DNA of 64,000 bases from Pseudomonadota bacterium (GTDB taxonomy: Bacteria > Pseudomonadota > Gammaproteobacteria > Steroidobacterales > JBCBZW01): assembly GCA_039815145.1 (NCBI GenBank), contig JBCBZW010000001.1, positions 62,001 through 126,000 of the forward strand, written 5' to 3'. Both the position numbers and the translations under genes were made by a program. Shown here piece after piece: positions 25,007 to 33,362 of this stretch. Below the pieces are notes generated by a model. The model saw only the letters and a list, made by a program, of their open reading frames with translations, searched no databases and was not told where the DNA came from. How positions within the stretch are numbered: position 1 is the first letter of the stretch; each line of letters opens with the position of its first letter.

Positions 25007-26935
25007 TCAGAACAAGATGTCACTCAGATCGTCATCGTCATCACCGGCGTCGACCGCTGCGTCCGTGCTTGGCGGCTCAACGGCCGCCTCATCGCCCAGC
25101 ATCAGAGCGAAGCCTTGGGTGATCCGCTCGCTCTCCATCGTGTAGTGCTTGTTGAAGTAGTCGGCCAGGGCCCGCACCAGGTTGGGCTGTAGCTGCGGGT
25201 CCAGCGTGTGCGCGTCTGCGCGAGCGGCCCAGGCTGCACTGGTGGCGGTCAGGCTGCGCACGGCGTGATGCAGGCTCGCGAACTCGCTGCGCGTGGCCGC
25301 GAATCCCGTGTAGATGTTCCGACAAAAGCCAAGCACCTCATCGCTGCGCTCACCGCGTTGCTCGAGCGCCACCATGAGTTCTGCAGAGCGCGCGCGCAAG
25401 TCGGTGTCGGAACTCACGACGGCATTCACCGCATCCTCTGCGGCATCTGGCGCTGAGGCGTCGTCGGCCAGCTCACTCTCTGGGTGAGGGGCTTGGGTTC
25501 CATGCGCCTGCTCGGCGGTGGCCACCGATGAGGCGGGCTGATCTTCCTGGGTGGTCTGCACGCACAGGGCCCGCAGCTCATCGGTCAACTTGCGCACCAG
25601 GCGAATGGCGGTTCCCGCCTCCGTGCTGTTGCTGCGCACCTGTTGCGCGATCTGCTCGATCGCGCGACCTTCCGCACCGAGCCGCGCTGCCAGTACCACC
25701 GCGTTGACCGCCAGCAGGAAGATCGCCTCCCCCACCTGCTCGAGATCGAGCAGATCCGCATCCATCTCGGTCAGCGCGGAGCGAAGGGAGCGGGTGATCG
25801 CCGAGCGGCCGCGGAACACCCGTCCCAGGGTGCCTACCTGGACAGCGTAGTTTCTGAGCGTGGAGTCCAGCGTGTGCTCGGCCGCTTGTCGGTCCGAGCC
25901 GCCGAGGGCCCGGCCCAAGTCCGTCCCCAGGGCATCGACCTGCTCCACCAGGCGATTCAAGGCGCTTTCGAGCTGCTGGTGCTCGGCCGCCAGGTCTCGC
26001 GCCAGGGCATGGGTCTGATCGTTGACGATGCTGACCAGCACCGTCTGGGCGACGGAGAGCTCAGGGCCCTCGAGCACACGGTCTGCATCGAAGCCGGGGA
26101 GCACGTGCTTCTCACGCAAGGACGCAAGCTGCTCCAAGGCGTGCTGGACGTGCTCCACCCGCTGCCGGAACGCATCCTGGAACTGCATAGACGACACCAG
26201 CTCAGTGGTGGCGGAGCTGATGGAGCGTTGGCGTTCCTGCAGCGTGCGAAACGCCCGCTCTTGCGTGCGCTCGTATGCCCCGATCCGCTCGGCGGACCGC
26301 TGCATGACCGACTCGGACTCGATCAGGGCATCGCGCAGGTGCTGCTCTCCCTCGAAGGCCTGGCGAATCGAGCCGCGCAGCTTCGAGGCCTGTCGCTTCA
26401 CCGTCACCAACAGGTTGCCGACCACCTGGCCGCCGCGATCCGCCTCGCTGCCGATGGCATCGGCGAACCAGTCGAGGTCGCGACTCTCCTCATCGAGCGA
26501 GCTGCCGTGGATCTGCGTAAGCACGCGCAACACCGGGAACATCTGGTAGCAGCGGTCAAGCGATTCGAGCTCGGCGCACATCGCCTCCGCCTTGCGCGCG
26601 ATGTTCTGCATGGCCGCCCACTCCGTCGACGACTCCTCGGCGCTCGGCTGCAGTGCCAGCGCATCCCCCGCGAGAGAGCTGATCTGCTCCTCCATCGAGT
26701 ACTCGATGGGCGTGAGTAAGCTCTCGACGAGCTGGCTCACGTGACGCAGGTCACGGGAGGTCTGCATCGTGCGCTTGCTGGCGCCAAGAAACGTCCTCTC
26801 GACGGCGGCGGAGACGTCCCCTAACGATTTGTTGACGCCGGCGAGGTCCTCGAGCGTCAAGGAAGGAGGCAGGGTCGATCCGACGGCCTCTACCGCGGAG
26901 TCGGTGACCGTCAATACGCTGGCGCTGCTGTGCAT
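25007..26935 (-). CDS. soluble helical chemotaxis-associated protein with CheZ-like motif and MCP-like segment
   Basis: I do not recognise this 642-residue protein as a named family. It has no signal peptide or membrane segment and is almost all helical with heptads. Three segments stand out. Residues 250-262 (MQFQDAFRQRVEH) contain F-Q-D-x3-Q, as in the CheZ active site FQDLTGQ, where the Asp and Gln act on CheY-P. Residues 399-444 (VGEAIFLLAVNAVVLAARL and EGRAIEQIAQQVR) resemble the hairpin tip of chemoreceptors but lack the usual Glu before AAR. The acidic C-terminus ends DDLSDILF, similar to the DDLLDSLGF tail with which CheZ binds CheY. It is divergent from a che operon that has no cheZ, cheC or cheX. 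Start chosen at the ATG at 26935; no strong ribosome site is visible. Confidence 0.7.
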   Translation of the reverse strand: MHSSASVLTVTDSAVEAVGSTLPPSLTLEDLAGVNKSLGDVSAAVERTFLGASKRTMQTSRDLRHVSQLVESLLTPIEYSMEEQISSLAGDALALQPSAEESSTEWAAMQNIARKAEAMCAELESLDRCYQMFPVLRVLTQIHGSSLDEESRDLDWFADAIGSEADRGGQVVGNLLVTVKRQASKLRGSIRQAFEGEQHLRDALIESESVMQRSAERIGAYERTQERAFRTLQERQRSISSATTELVSSMQFQDAFRQRVEHVQHALEQLASLREKHVLPGFDADRVLEGPELSVAQTVLVSIVNDQTHALARDLAAEHQQLESALNRLVEQVDALGTDLGRALGGSDRQAAEHTLDSTLRNYAVQVGTLGRVFRGRSAITRSLRSALTEMDADLLDLEQVGEAIFLLAVNAVVLAARLGAEGRAIEQIAQQVRSNSTEAGTAIRLVRKLTDELRALCVQTTQEDQPASSVATAEQAHGTQAPHPESELADDASAPDAAEDAVNAVVSSDTDLRARSAELMVALEQRGERSDEVLGFCRNIYTGFAATRSEFASLHHAVRSLTATSAAWAARADAHTLDPQLQPNLVRALADYFNKHYTMESERITQGFALMLGDEAAVEPPSTDAAVDAGDDDDDLSDILF

Positions 26936-27134
26936 GGGAGTTGGTTTCGCCCGATGTGGTGATCGTGAGCACCGAATCCTAAGGGGCGCCACGGGGGCCC
27001 AATCTCGGCGAATTCACGGTTTTCGATCGTACTTGCCGCACCGCCAGGAAAAGCGTGAACCACCCTGAGTTTTTGATTTTTGTTAGCTGGCAATCTCCGC
27101 TGCAAGGTACGACACCGCACAGGGAATCCCGAGC
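26936..27134. promoter_or_regulatory. divergent promoter region of the chemotaxis cluster
   Basis: This 199-base gap should hold promoters for the minus-strand helical protein and the plus-strand STAS-cheY operon. An AT-rich stretch lies at 27065-27085. I found no clear sigma-70, sigma-28 or correctly spaced sigma-54 element. Confidence 0.35.
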
Positions 27135-27425
27135 ATGAAGCAACTGACAATCTCAGCCATGAGCACCGAATCGCCGCAGGCGCTAATGGCAAAAATCATG
27201 TCTGAGGGTTTGGACCTGGACCGCGTGGAGCAGATCGACTTCGCCGGCCTGCAGCTACTCATCGCCACCTACCTGGAAAGCCGCGATGACTTCGACCAAC
27301 GCGTGCGAGGACGCCTTCCGACTAATGTCATCGGGAGCCTCCTGGAAGAAGGCGGCGCTCAAGTTAACAGCAGCGCTAGCACGCAACCCGACCTCGCCCC
27401 ACTGTGGAGTCAAATCTGTGAGTAA
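27135..27425 (+). CDS. STAS-domain protein (anti-anti-sigma-like)
   Basis: The 96-residue protein looks like a single small STAS domain: strand KQLTISAM, then VEQIDFAGLQLLIATYLES, the usual STAS helix-1 block. In SpoIIAA-type proteins the residue after ID is a phosphorylated Ser or Thr; here it is Phe, so that switch is absent. STAS genes are found at the head of several che operons and may act in signalling or scaffolding. Its stop overlaps the cheY GTG by 8 bases, so it is the first gene of the operon. Confidence 0.7.
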   Translation: MKQLTISAMSTESPQALMAKIMSEGLDLDRVEQIDFAGLQLLIATYLESRDDFDQRVRGRLPTNVIGSLLEEGGAQVNSSASTQPDLAPLWSQICE

Positions 27426-27783
27426 ACGCATCTTGGCGGTGGACGACAGCGAATCCATCCGCGACATGGTCAAGCTAACGTTGGAGGATGCTGGCTACCA
27501 GGTAGTCACCGCTGTCGACGGCGCGGACGGCCTGGACAAGGCTGACGAAACCGTCGACATGGTGATCACCGACCTCAACATGCCCAACCTCGACGGCATC
27601 GGCCTGATCAAAGGCCTTCGCGCAAAGGCGGGCTTCGCGGGCCGCCCCATCGTAATGCTGACCACCGAAAGCCAAGACAGCCGTAAGGCGGAGGGCAAGG
27701 CGGCCGGCGCCACCGGCTGGATCGTCAAGCCCTTCAAGAACGAACAGCTGGTCGCGGTCGTCAGGAAGCTGGTCGGGTCATGA
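27418..27783 (+). CDS. cheY: CheY-type single-domain response regulator
   Basis: This 121-residue receiver domain has the acidic pair D9-D10 (AVDDSES), the phospho-acceptor D52 (ITDLNMPNLDG), T82 (MLTTE) and K104 (WIVKPFKNEQ). It should be phosphorylated by the CheA encoded next. I chose the GTG at 27418; the frame is open further upstream but that part duplicates STAS sequence in another phase. Its TGA overlaps the cheA ATG. Confidence 0.95.
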   Translation: MSKRILAVDDSESIRDMVKLTLEDAGYQVVTAVDGADGLDKADETVDMVITDLNMPNLDGIGLIKGLRAKAGFAGRPIVMLTTESQDSRKAEGKAAGATGWIVKPFKNEQLVAVVRKLVGS

Positions 27784-29819
27784 GCGACGCCAACAGACGC
27801 GACCCGAGCGATACCTATCGCGAGGAAGCCGCTGAGCTCTTGACGCGTCTGGAGACCGCCCTGCTTGCCATGCAGGACGGCAACGAAGATGCCGAGCTGA
27901 TCAATGAGGCCTTTCGTGCCCTGCACACGATCAAGGGTTCCGGCGGCATGTTCGGCTTCGATGACATCGTGGCCTTCGCCCATCGCTTCGAGACGGCCTT
28001 CGACACGGTGCGCACGGGGCAAGTCGCCCTGACGCCAGAGTTGATCGAAATCTCCCTCGAAGCCGGAGACCACATCGCGCACCTGCTGGACGGCAGCGCG
28101 CAACCGGCGGACGGCGATCCGATCGCGGCGCGCCTGGAAGCGGCTATGGGGCCTTCGGCAAGCGGCAGCGCCAGCAACGGCGAACAGGCCAGCGAGGCCG
28201 CCTCAGACGGTGGCAACGACGGCAGCGGCGAGATGCACAGCTACCGCATCGTCTTCTACCCGGAAGAGAACGCCTTCCGCTACGGCACCAACCCGCTACT
28301 GCTGCTCGAGGAGATGCGCGAACTCGGGACCATCAGCGCCTCAATGCTGTGCGACCGCGTACCGCCCCTGAGCTCCCTGGATCCCTCGGCCTGCCACCTG
28401 GGCTGGGAGATCAATCTTGAGAGCGATGCCGGGCGCGAGCGCATCGAGGACGTCTTCGTCTTCGTCGCTGACAACGCCACCCTCGAGATCACACAGCTCG
28501 ACGCCGAGACCCCGCAAGCGCCTGCCTCGCCTGAGCCGCAAGCCGCCAAACCACCTGAACAAGCAAAGCCCGCCCCCGGCGAAGGCCCGAACAGCGCCGC
28601 CAAGGCACCCGCTTCGGCAAGCGCTAGCAAGGGGTCGGAGAGCCTTCGCGTCTCCGCCGAGAAGCTCGACAGCCTGATGGATCAGGTGGGCGAGTTGGTG
28701 ATCGCCCAGTCGCGCCTCGCGGACATCTCGGACCGTTACTCGGATCCCGCTCTGCGCTCGGTGTCAGAGGATATCGATCGCCTCGTCACGAACCTTCGCG
28801 ACGACACCCTCGACATCCGCATGGTGCCCATCGGCCTGCTGTTCTCGAAGTTCCGGCGGATCACGCGCACCTTGAGCAAGGAGCTCGGCAAGAGCATCGC
28901 CTTCGAGGTGCTGGGTGAGGACACGGAGATCGACAAGTACTTCATCGAGCTGCTGAACGACCCCCTGGTGCACCTCATCCGCAACTCCATGGACCACGGT
29001 CTGGAGTCCCCGGAGGCGCGCGTCGCCGCGGGCAAGCCTGAGAAGGGGCGCCTGCAGCTGGCCGCCCGTCACGAGGGAGGCGAGGTGCACATCACGATCA
29101 CCGACGATGGCGCCGGCATCAACCTCGAGAAGGTGCGAGAACGGGCCATCGAGCGCGGCCTGCTCACGGAGGATCAGGAGGTGCCGGATACCACGCTGCA
29201 GATGATGATCTTCGAGCCGGGATTCTCCACCGCGACGGTGGTCTCCAACGTGTCCGGCCGTGGCGTCGGCATGGACGTGGTCCGGCGCACGATCCAGGAC
29301 CAGCGCGGCAGCATCTTCGTGGAGACCGAACAGGGCCGCGGCACCCGGATCACCCTGCGCCTGCCGCTCACCCTGGCCATCGTCGAGGGCTTCCACGTGA
29401 ACGTGAACGGCGGTGCCTTCGTACTGCCGCTGGACGCCATCGAGGAGTGTGTGGACATCAGCGCCAAGGAGGACCTGGCCAGCGAGAGCCGGCGCATGAT
29501 CACCATCCGCGATGAATACGTGCCCTTCGCACGCATGCACGAGCTGTTCGACTTCCCCTACACCCCGGGCCAGGACCGCCGTGTGGTGGTGGTACGCGTC
29601 GGCCGTGAGCGCCTCGGGCTGGTCGTCGACGAGATCATCGGCCAGCGCCAAACGGTGATTAAGCCGATGACACGCCTGCATCGCCACTGCCGAGGCATCG
29701 CCGGCGGCACGATCCTCGGCGACGGACGCGTTGCATTGATCGTCGATGTGGGCGCCCTGATCCCCATCGCCAAGACCGGCTCCACCGACCGCCGTAGCAA
29801 ACCGCGAGGTGCTGCATGA
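27780..29819 (+). CDS. cheA: chemotaxis histidine kinase CheA
   Basis: The 679-residue kinase has an HPt domain (about 10-110) with H49 in FRALHTIKGSGGMFGF, an intermediate domain (about 153-240, beginning YRIVFYPEENAFRYGTNP) instead of the classic CheY-binding P2, an Ala/Pro/Lys linker, the dimerisation domain (from about 287), the HATPase with N box LIRNSMDHGLESPE and G boxes DDGAGINLEK and SGRGVGMDVVR, and a C-terminal CheW-like domain (about 534-670). The conserved intermediate domain is seen in other non-enteric CheA proteins. ATGA overlaps join it to cheY and cheW. Confidence 0.96.
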   Translation: MSDANRRDPSDTYREEAAELLTRLETALLAMQDGNEDAELINEAFRALHTIKGSGGMFGFDDIVAFAHRFETAFDTVRTGQVALTPELIEISLEAGDHIAHLLDGSAQPADGDPIAARLEAAMGPSASGSASNGEQASEAASDGGNDGSGEMHSYRIVFYPEENAFRYGTNPLLLLEEMRELGTISASMLCDRVPPLSSLDPSACHLGWEINLESDAGRERIEDVFVFVADNATLEITQLDAETPQAPASPEPQAAKPPEQAKPAPGEGPNSAAKAPASASASKGSESLRVSAEKLDSLMDQVGELVIAQSRLADISDRYSDPALRSVSEDIDRLVTNLRDDTLDIRMVPIGLLFSKFRRITRTLSKELGKSIAFEVLGEDTEIDKYFIELLNDPLVHLIRNSMDHGLESPEARVAAGKPEKGRLQLAARHEGGEVHITITDDGAGINLEKVRERAIERGLLTEDQEVPDTTLQMMIFEPGFSTATVVSNVSGRGVGMDVVRRTIQDQRGSIFVETEQGRGTRITLRLPLTLAIVEGFHVNVNGGAFVLPLDAIEECVDISAKEDLASESRRMITIRDEYVPFARMHELFDFPYTPGQDRRVVVVRVGRERLGLVVDEIIGQRQTVIKPMTRLHRHCRGIAGGTILGDGRVALIVDVGALIPIAKTGSTDRRSKPRGAA

Positions 29820-30334
29820 GCACTGCTGCCCCCCAAACCTCCCCGCCAGCCGAAGGGACCGACGAGGAGGAGAGCCTCAGCACGCTGCTCACCTTCGAGC
29901 TGGGCGGTGAGTGCTTCGCGATGAACGTGATGCGCGTGCAGGAGATCCTCGACATCGTCTCCATGACACCCGTGCCGCACGCCGACAAGTTCGCGCCCGG
30001 CGTGATCAATGTGCGGGGCAACGTGGTGCCCGTGATCGACCTGCGCTACCGCTTTGGCATGCCCCCGCGAGATCAAGGCAAGAGCACCCGCACGGTGGTG
30101 TTCGAAGTGCTCGTTGAGGGCGAGACGACCCGCGTCGCGATGGCCGTCGACGCCGTGTACAACGTCGAGCCCGTGCAAGACCTGAAGATAGAGAAGCTGC
30201 CGGAAGCCGGCAGCAAATGGAACGGCAAGCTGATCACGGGTATCGCTCGGATCCGCGAGCGACTGACGATTATCTTGAACCTCGAAAACGTCTTCGACAC
30301 CAGTATCGAATCCACCAAGCCGCTGAGCGCCTAG
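29816..30334 (+). CDS. cheW: CheW coupling protein
   Basis: CheW bridges chemoreceptors and CheA. The 172-residue protein is a single CheW domain: LLTFELGGECFAMNVMRVQEILD, then PGVINVRGNVVPVIDLRYRFG and a C-terminal ITGIARIRERLTIILNLENVF. A polar 20-residue N-terminal extension precedes the domain. It overlaps the cheA stop by ATGA and is 9 bases before the mcp gene. Confidence 0.95.
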   Translation: MSTAAPQTSPPAEGTDEEESLSTLLTFELGGECFAMNVMRVQEILDIVSMTPVPHADKFAPGVINVRGNVVPVIDLRYRFGMPPRDQGKSTRTVVFEVLVEGETTRVAMAVDAVYNVEPVQDLKIEKLPEAGSKWNGKLITGIARIRERLTIILNLENVFDTSIESTKPLSA

Positions 30335-30343
30335 GAGATCAGC

Positions 30344-32410
30344 ATGCGACTTACCATCAAACTCAAGCTCATAGGTGCGTTCACGCTGCTCCTCGCCTTC
30401 GCCGGCGGCCTGGGCTACATCGGCATCGACAAGCTCGGCGGCATGAACGCACGACTGAAGTCCCTCGCCACCGAGTCCGTGATGCGGGTGACTGCCGCCC
30501 AGGACATCCAGCGCCTCGCGTTGGAGATCGCTCGCTCCGAGAAGAACATCGTGCTCGCGGAAGATCCGGTGGTCGTGGAGCGCTACCAGGGCGTCATCGA
30601 TAGCAACCGACAGCAGATCGATCAGAAGCTCACCACCCTGAAGGAGCTCATCGGTGATGGCGATAGCGCCGACATCGCCGAGTTCGAGGCCGCCTGGGCC
30701 GGCTACGTCGAGAACAACGCGCAGGTTATCCAACTCGCAATGCTCAACTCCAACGCGCGCGCCCGTGAGCTGTCGTCGAACGAAGCGCGGGAGGCGATTG
30801 CTCAGGCCGAAAAGGCCGTCGCCATGCTGGTGGACCGCGCTGCGCAGATGCCGGCGATCGCCGACCAGGCCCTGCTCACCATCGCACGCCTGAAGGAGGA
30901 CATGGTGCAGTCCGTGCGGGCCGAGAAGAACCACATCATCGCCAGTGATGATGAGGAGATGAGCAAGCACTTTGCCAGCGGTCAGGCGCGTCACGCCTCC
31001 GCCGATGAGAAGATCGAGGAGTTGCGCACCCTGTTCGCCGGTGCAGGCGGGCAGGCGATAACGCAGCTCGCCGACGGCTGGGCGGGCTACAAGCGCTACT
31101 CCACCGCCGCCATGAAGATGTCCGCCGAGAACGGCAACCGCCGCGCCTTCGAGCGCTCCGCGGGCGCCGGCGACGAGTCCCTGTCCCGCACCCGAGAGGC
31201 CCTGCGCAACCTGGTCACCAGCAACCTGGCAGCCATGGAGCGGGACACGCAGATCAGCGACCAGAGCTACAAGTCAGCTCGCAACATGCTACTGCAGATG
31301 CTGGTAGCCGTGCTCGTGGTGGGCTTCGCAGCGGCGCTCTGGATCTCCAGCACGATCACGACGGCACTGAACAAAGCCGTTCGCATGGCGCAGGCCGTGG
31401 CCAAGGGCGACCTCACCGTGTCAGAGACGGCGAACAACAACGATGAGTTCAAGGACCTTCTCGACGCCAATGTGGCGATGTTGACGCGCCTGCGAGACGT
31501 GGTGAGCAACGCCGCGCACACGGCTAACCAGGTCGCCCACGGCAGCAGCCAACTCGCCTCATCTGCGGAACAGCTTTCCCGAGGTGCCACTGAGCAATCC
31601 TCGGCCACCCAGGAAGCCTCATCGGCGGTCGAGGAGATGGCGGCCAACATCCGCCACGCGGCGGACAACGCCTCCACCACCGAGACCATCGCCGACAACG
31701 CCTCGGGCGACACGCGCTCGAGCGGTGAAGTGGTCAACAAGGCCTTGGCTTCCATCGAGACCATCGCCGAGAAGATCAACATCGTGCAGGAGATCGCCCG
31801 CCAGACGGACCTCCTCGCCCTCAACGCCGCCGTGGAGGCGGCCCGCGCCGGTCAGCACGGCAAGGGCTTCGCGGTGGTGGCCGCCGAGGTCCGGAAACTC
31901 GCCGAGCGCAGCCAGCAGGCCGCCGCGGAGATCAATGAACTCAGCAGCGAGACCCTCGGTTTGTCCAAGGAAGCGGGTGCGAAGCTCGAGGCGCTCGTGC
32001 CCAACATCGAACGCACGGCCGAACTCGTACGCGAGATCTCGGCCGCGAGTCGCGAGCAGAACATCGGCGCCGAGCAGATCAACGAAGCGATGCGCCAGAT
32101 GGACGGCGTCGTGCAGCAGAACGCGAGCGCCTCGGAGGAGGTCTCGAGCGTGTCCGACGCCCTGGCCGGACAGGCCTCTGAGCTGCAGTCGCTCCTCGCC
32201 TTCTTCAAGCTCGATGAGCGCGGCAGGCAGCTCGCCTCGGCAGGCAGCGTCGCCTCCGCGCCCGCTCCGGTTCGCGCCCCGGTCGCGCCTGCCAGCCGGC
32301 GTGCTGCACCAGCCGCACCCACCGGCCAGGATGACGGCTTTGCCATCGACCTACTGAGCGGCGAAGAGGTGGACGACGCCCACTTCGAGCCCTATCGCGA
32401 CGCCGGCTGA
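30344..32410 (+). CDS. methyl-accepting chemotaxis protein, transmembrane
   Basis: The 688-residue receptor has membrane segments at about 9-29 and 315-338, a helical periplasmic sensor of about 285 residues, HAMP (about 339-390) and a signalling domain with the tip [21 protein letters not shown] at about 480-500. The sensor is longer than a plain four-helix bundle and repeats an R-x-EKN-x-I motif ([10 protein letters not shown] near 66 and [11 protein letters not shown] near 194), which suggests a tandem or helical-bimodular fold. The ligand is unknown. The C-terminal tail ends EPYRDAG; no NWETF-type CheR docking pentapeptide is present. Confidence 0.93.
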   Translation: MRLTIKLKLIGAFTLLLAFAGGLGYIGIDKLGGMNARLKSLATESVMRVTAAQDIQRLALEIARSEKNIVLAEDPVVVERYQGVIDSNRQQIDQKLTTLKELIGDGDSADIAEFEAAWAGYVENNAQVIQLAMLNSNARARELSSNEAREAIAQAEKAVAMLVDRAAQMPAIADQALLTIARLKEDMVQSVRAEKNHIIASDDEEMSKHFASGQARHASADEKIEELRTLFAGAGGQAITQLADGWAGYKRYSTAAMKMSAENGNRRAFERSAGAGDESLSRTREALRNLVTSNLAAMERDTQISDQSYKSARNMLLQMLVAVLVVGFAAALWISSTITTALNKAVRMAQAVAKGDLTVSETANNNDEFKDLLDANVAMLTRLRDVVSNAAHTANQVAHGSSQLASSAEQLSRGATEQSSATQEASSAVEEMAANIRHAADNASTTETIADNASGDTRSSGEVVNKALASIETIAEKINIVQEIARQTDLLALNAAVEAARAGQHGKGFAVVAAEVRKLAERSQQAAAEINELSSETLGLSKEAGAKLEALVPNIERTAELVREISAASREQNIGAEQINEAMRQMDGVVQQNASASEEVSSVSDALAGQASELQSLLAFFKLDERGRQLASAGSVASAPAPVRAPVAPASRRAAPAAPTGQDDGFAIDLLSGEEVDDAHFEPYRDAG

Positions 32411-32426
32411 AGACAGACGTTCGCCC

Positions 32427-32457
32427 GATGCGCCAGCCCGCCAGGGGCTGGCGCATC
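32427..32457 (+). terminator. strong hairpin between mcp and cheR
   Basis: GATGCGCCAGCCC (32427-32439) pairs perfectly with GGGCTGGCGCATC (32445-32457) around a 5-base loop, a 13-bp GC-rich stem. No T-run follows. It may be a partial terminator or an mRNA stabiliser that lowers cheR-cheB expression relative to the upstream genes. Confidence 0.6.
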
Positions 32458-32498
32458 GCCCCTGTTAGGACAATCCAACTTGTGGTCGGCCAACGCCA

Positions 32499-33362
32499 GT
32501 GCAACAAGCGAACACCGCAAGCGCCTTCGCCGCCGGCCCCGTGGCGATGCTCGCACGCTACATCTTCGATCATTGGGGCCTGGTCATCGACGAGCGTCAC
32601 CGCTCGATGCTGCAAACCCGCCTGCAGCGTCGCATGCGCGAACTCGGCAAGGGCTCGCTGGAAGCCTACTGCGAGTACCTCTTCAAGCAAGGAGGCATCA
32701 GCAGGGAACATGACCTGATCTGCGAAGCGGTGACCACGCAGACCACCAGCTTCATGCGGGAAGCGCACCACTTCGAGTACCTCACGCAGGTCTACCTTCC
32801 CCAGACCCTCGGCACCCAGCGGCGCGGGGGACGACTCCTGCGCGTGTGGAGCGCGGCCGCCTCCATCGGCCAGGAGGCTTACACGCTGGCGGTGGTCCTT
32901 GCCGAGTACCAGCGCCTGCAGCAGGGACCTGCCTTCGAGATCCTGGCCACGGACATCAATGCCCAGGCCCTGGGCCAGGTGCAAAACGCCATCTACCCGG
33001 CGAAGGACGTGGAAACCCTCGATCCGGCATTGAGGGAGCGGTACTTCCTGCGCGGGCGCGGCAAGCTCACCGACTACGTGCGGGTCGCACCGGAACTGCG
33101 CCGCCGCGTGACCCCTCGCCAGCTCAATCTGGTGGAGACACCCTATTCAGTGGCGACGGGCTTCGACGTTATCCTGATTCGAAACTGTCTCATCTACTTC
33201 GATAGCCCAACCAGGCTCAAGGTGGTTCGTGCCTTGCGCGATCGCCTCGCCCCGGGCGGACTGCTCATCACCGGACATTCGGAGCACTTCCCAGCGAAGG
33301 ACCTCGACATGGAAGCGGTCGGTCCTTCGCTCTATCAGCGTCGTATCGGAGGTGCTCGATGA
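32499..33362 (+). CDS. cheR: chemoreceptor glutamate methyltransferase CheR
   Basis: CheR methylates receptor glutamates with SAM. The 287-residue protein has the N-terminal helical domain (GLVIDERHRSMLQTRLQRRM) and the SAM fold with LRVWSAAASIGQEAYTLA, EILATDINAQAL and FDVILIRNCLIYF. The start is the GTG at 32499; an ATG at 32547 is possible. Its stop overlaps the cheB ATG. CheR's SAM-site motif usually reads WSAGCSTGEEPYS; here it is WSAAASIGQEAYT, a mild variant. Confidence 0.94.
   Translation: MQQANTASAFAAGPVAMLARYIFDHWGLVIDERHRSMLQTRLQRRMRELGKGSLEAYCEYLFKQGGISREHDLICEAVTTQTTSFMREAHHFEYLTQVYLPQTLGTQRRGGRLLRVWSAAASIGQEAYTLAVVLAEYQRLQQGPAFEILATDINAQALGQVQNAIYPAKDVETLDPALRERYFLRGRGKLTDYVRVAPELRRRVTPRQLNLVETPYSVATGFDVILIRNCLIYFDSPTRLKVVRALRDRLAPGGLLITGHSEHFPAKDLDMEAVGPSLYQRRIGGAR

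Noticed and set aside
27094-27112. TGGCAATCTCCGCTGC upstream of the STAS gene as a sigma-54 promoter
   Set aside because: The GG and GC elements are 11 bases apart where exactly 10 is needed, and the -12 TTGC is CTGC.
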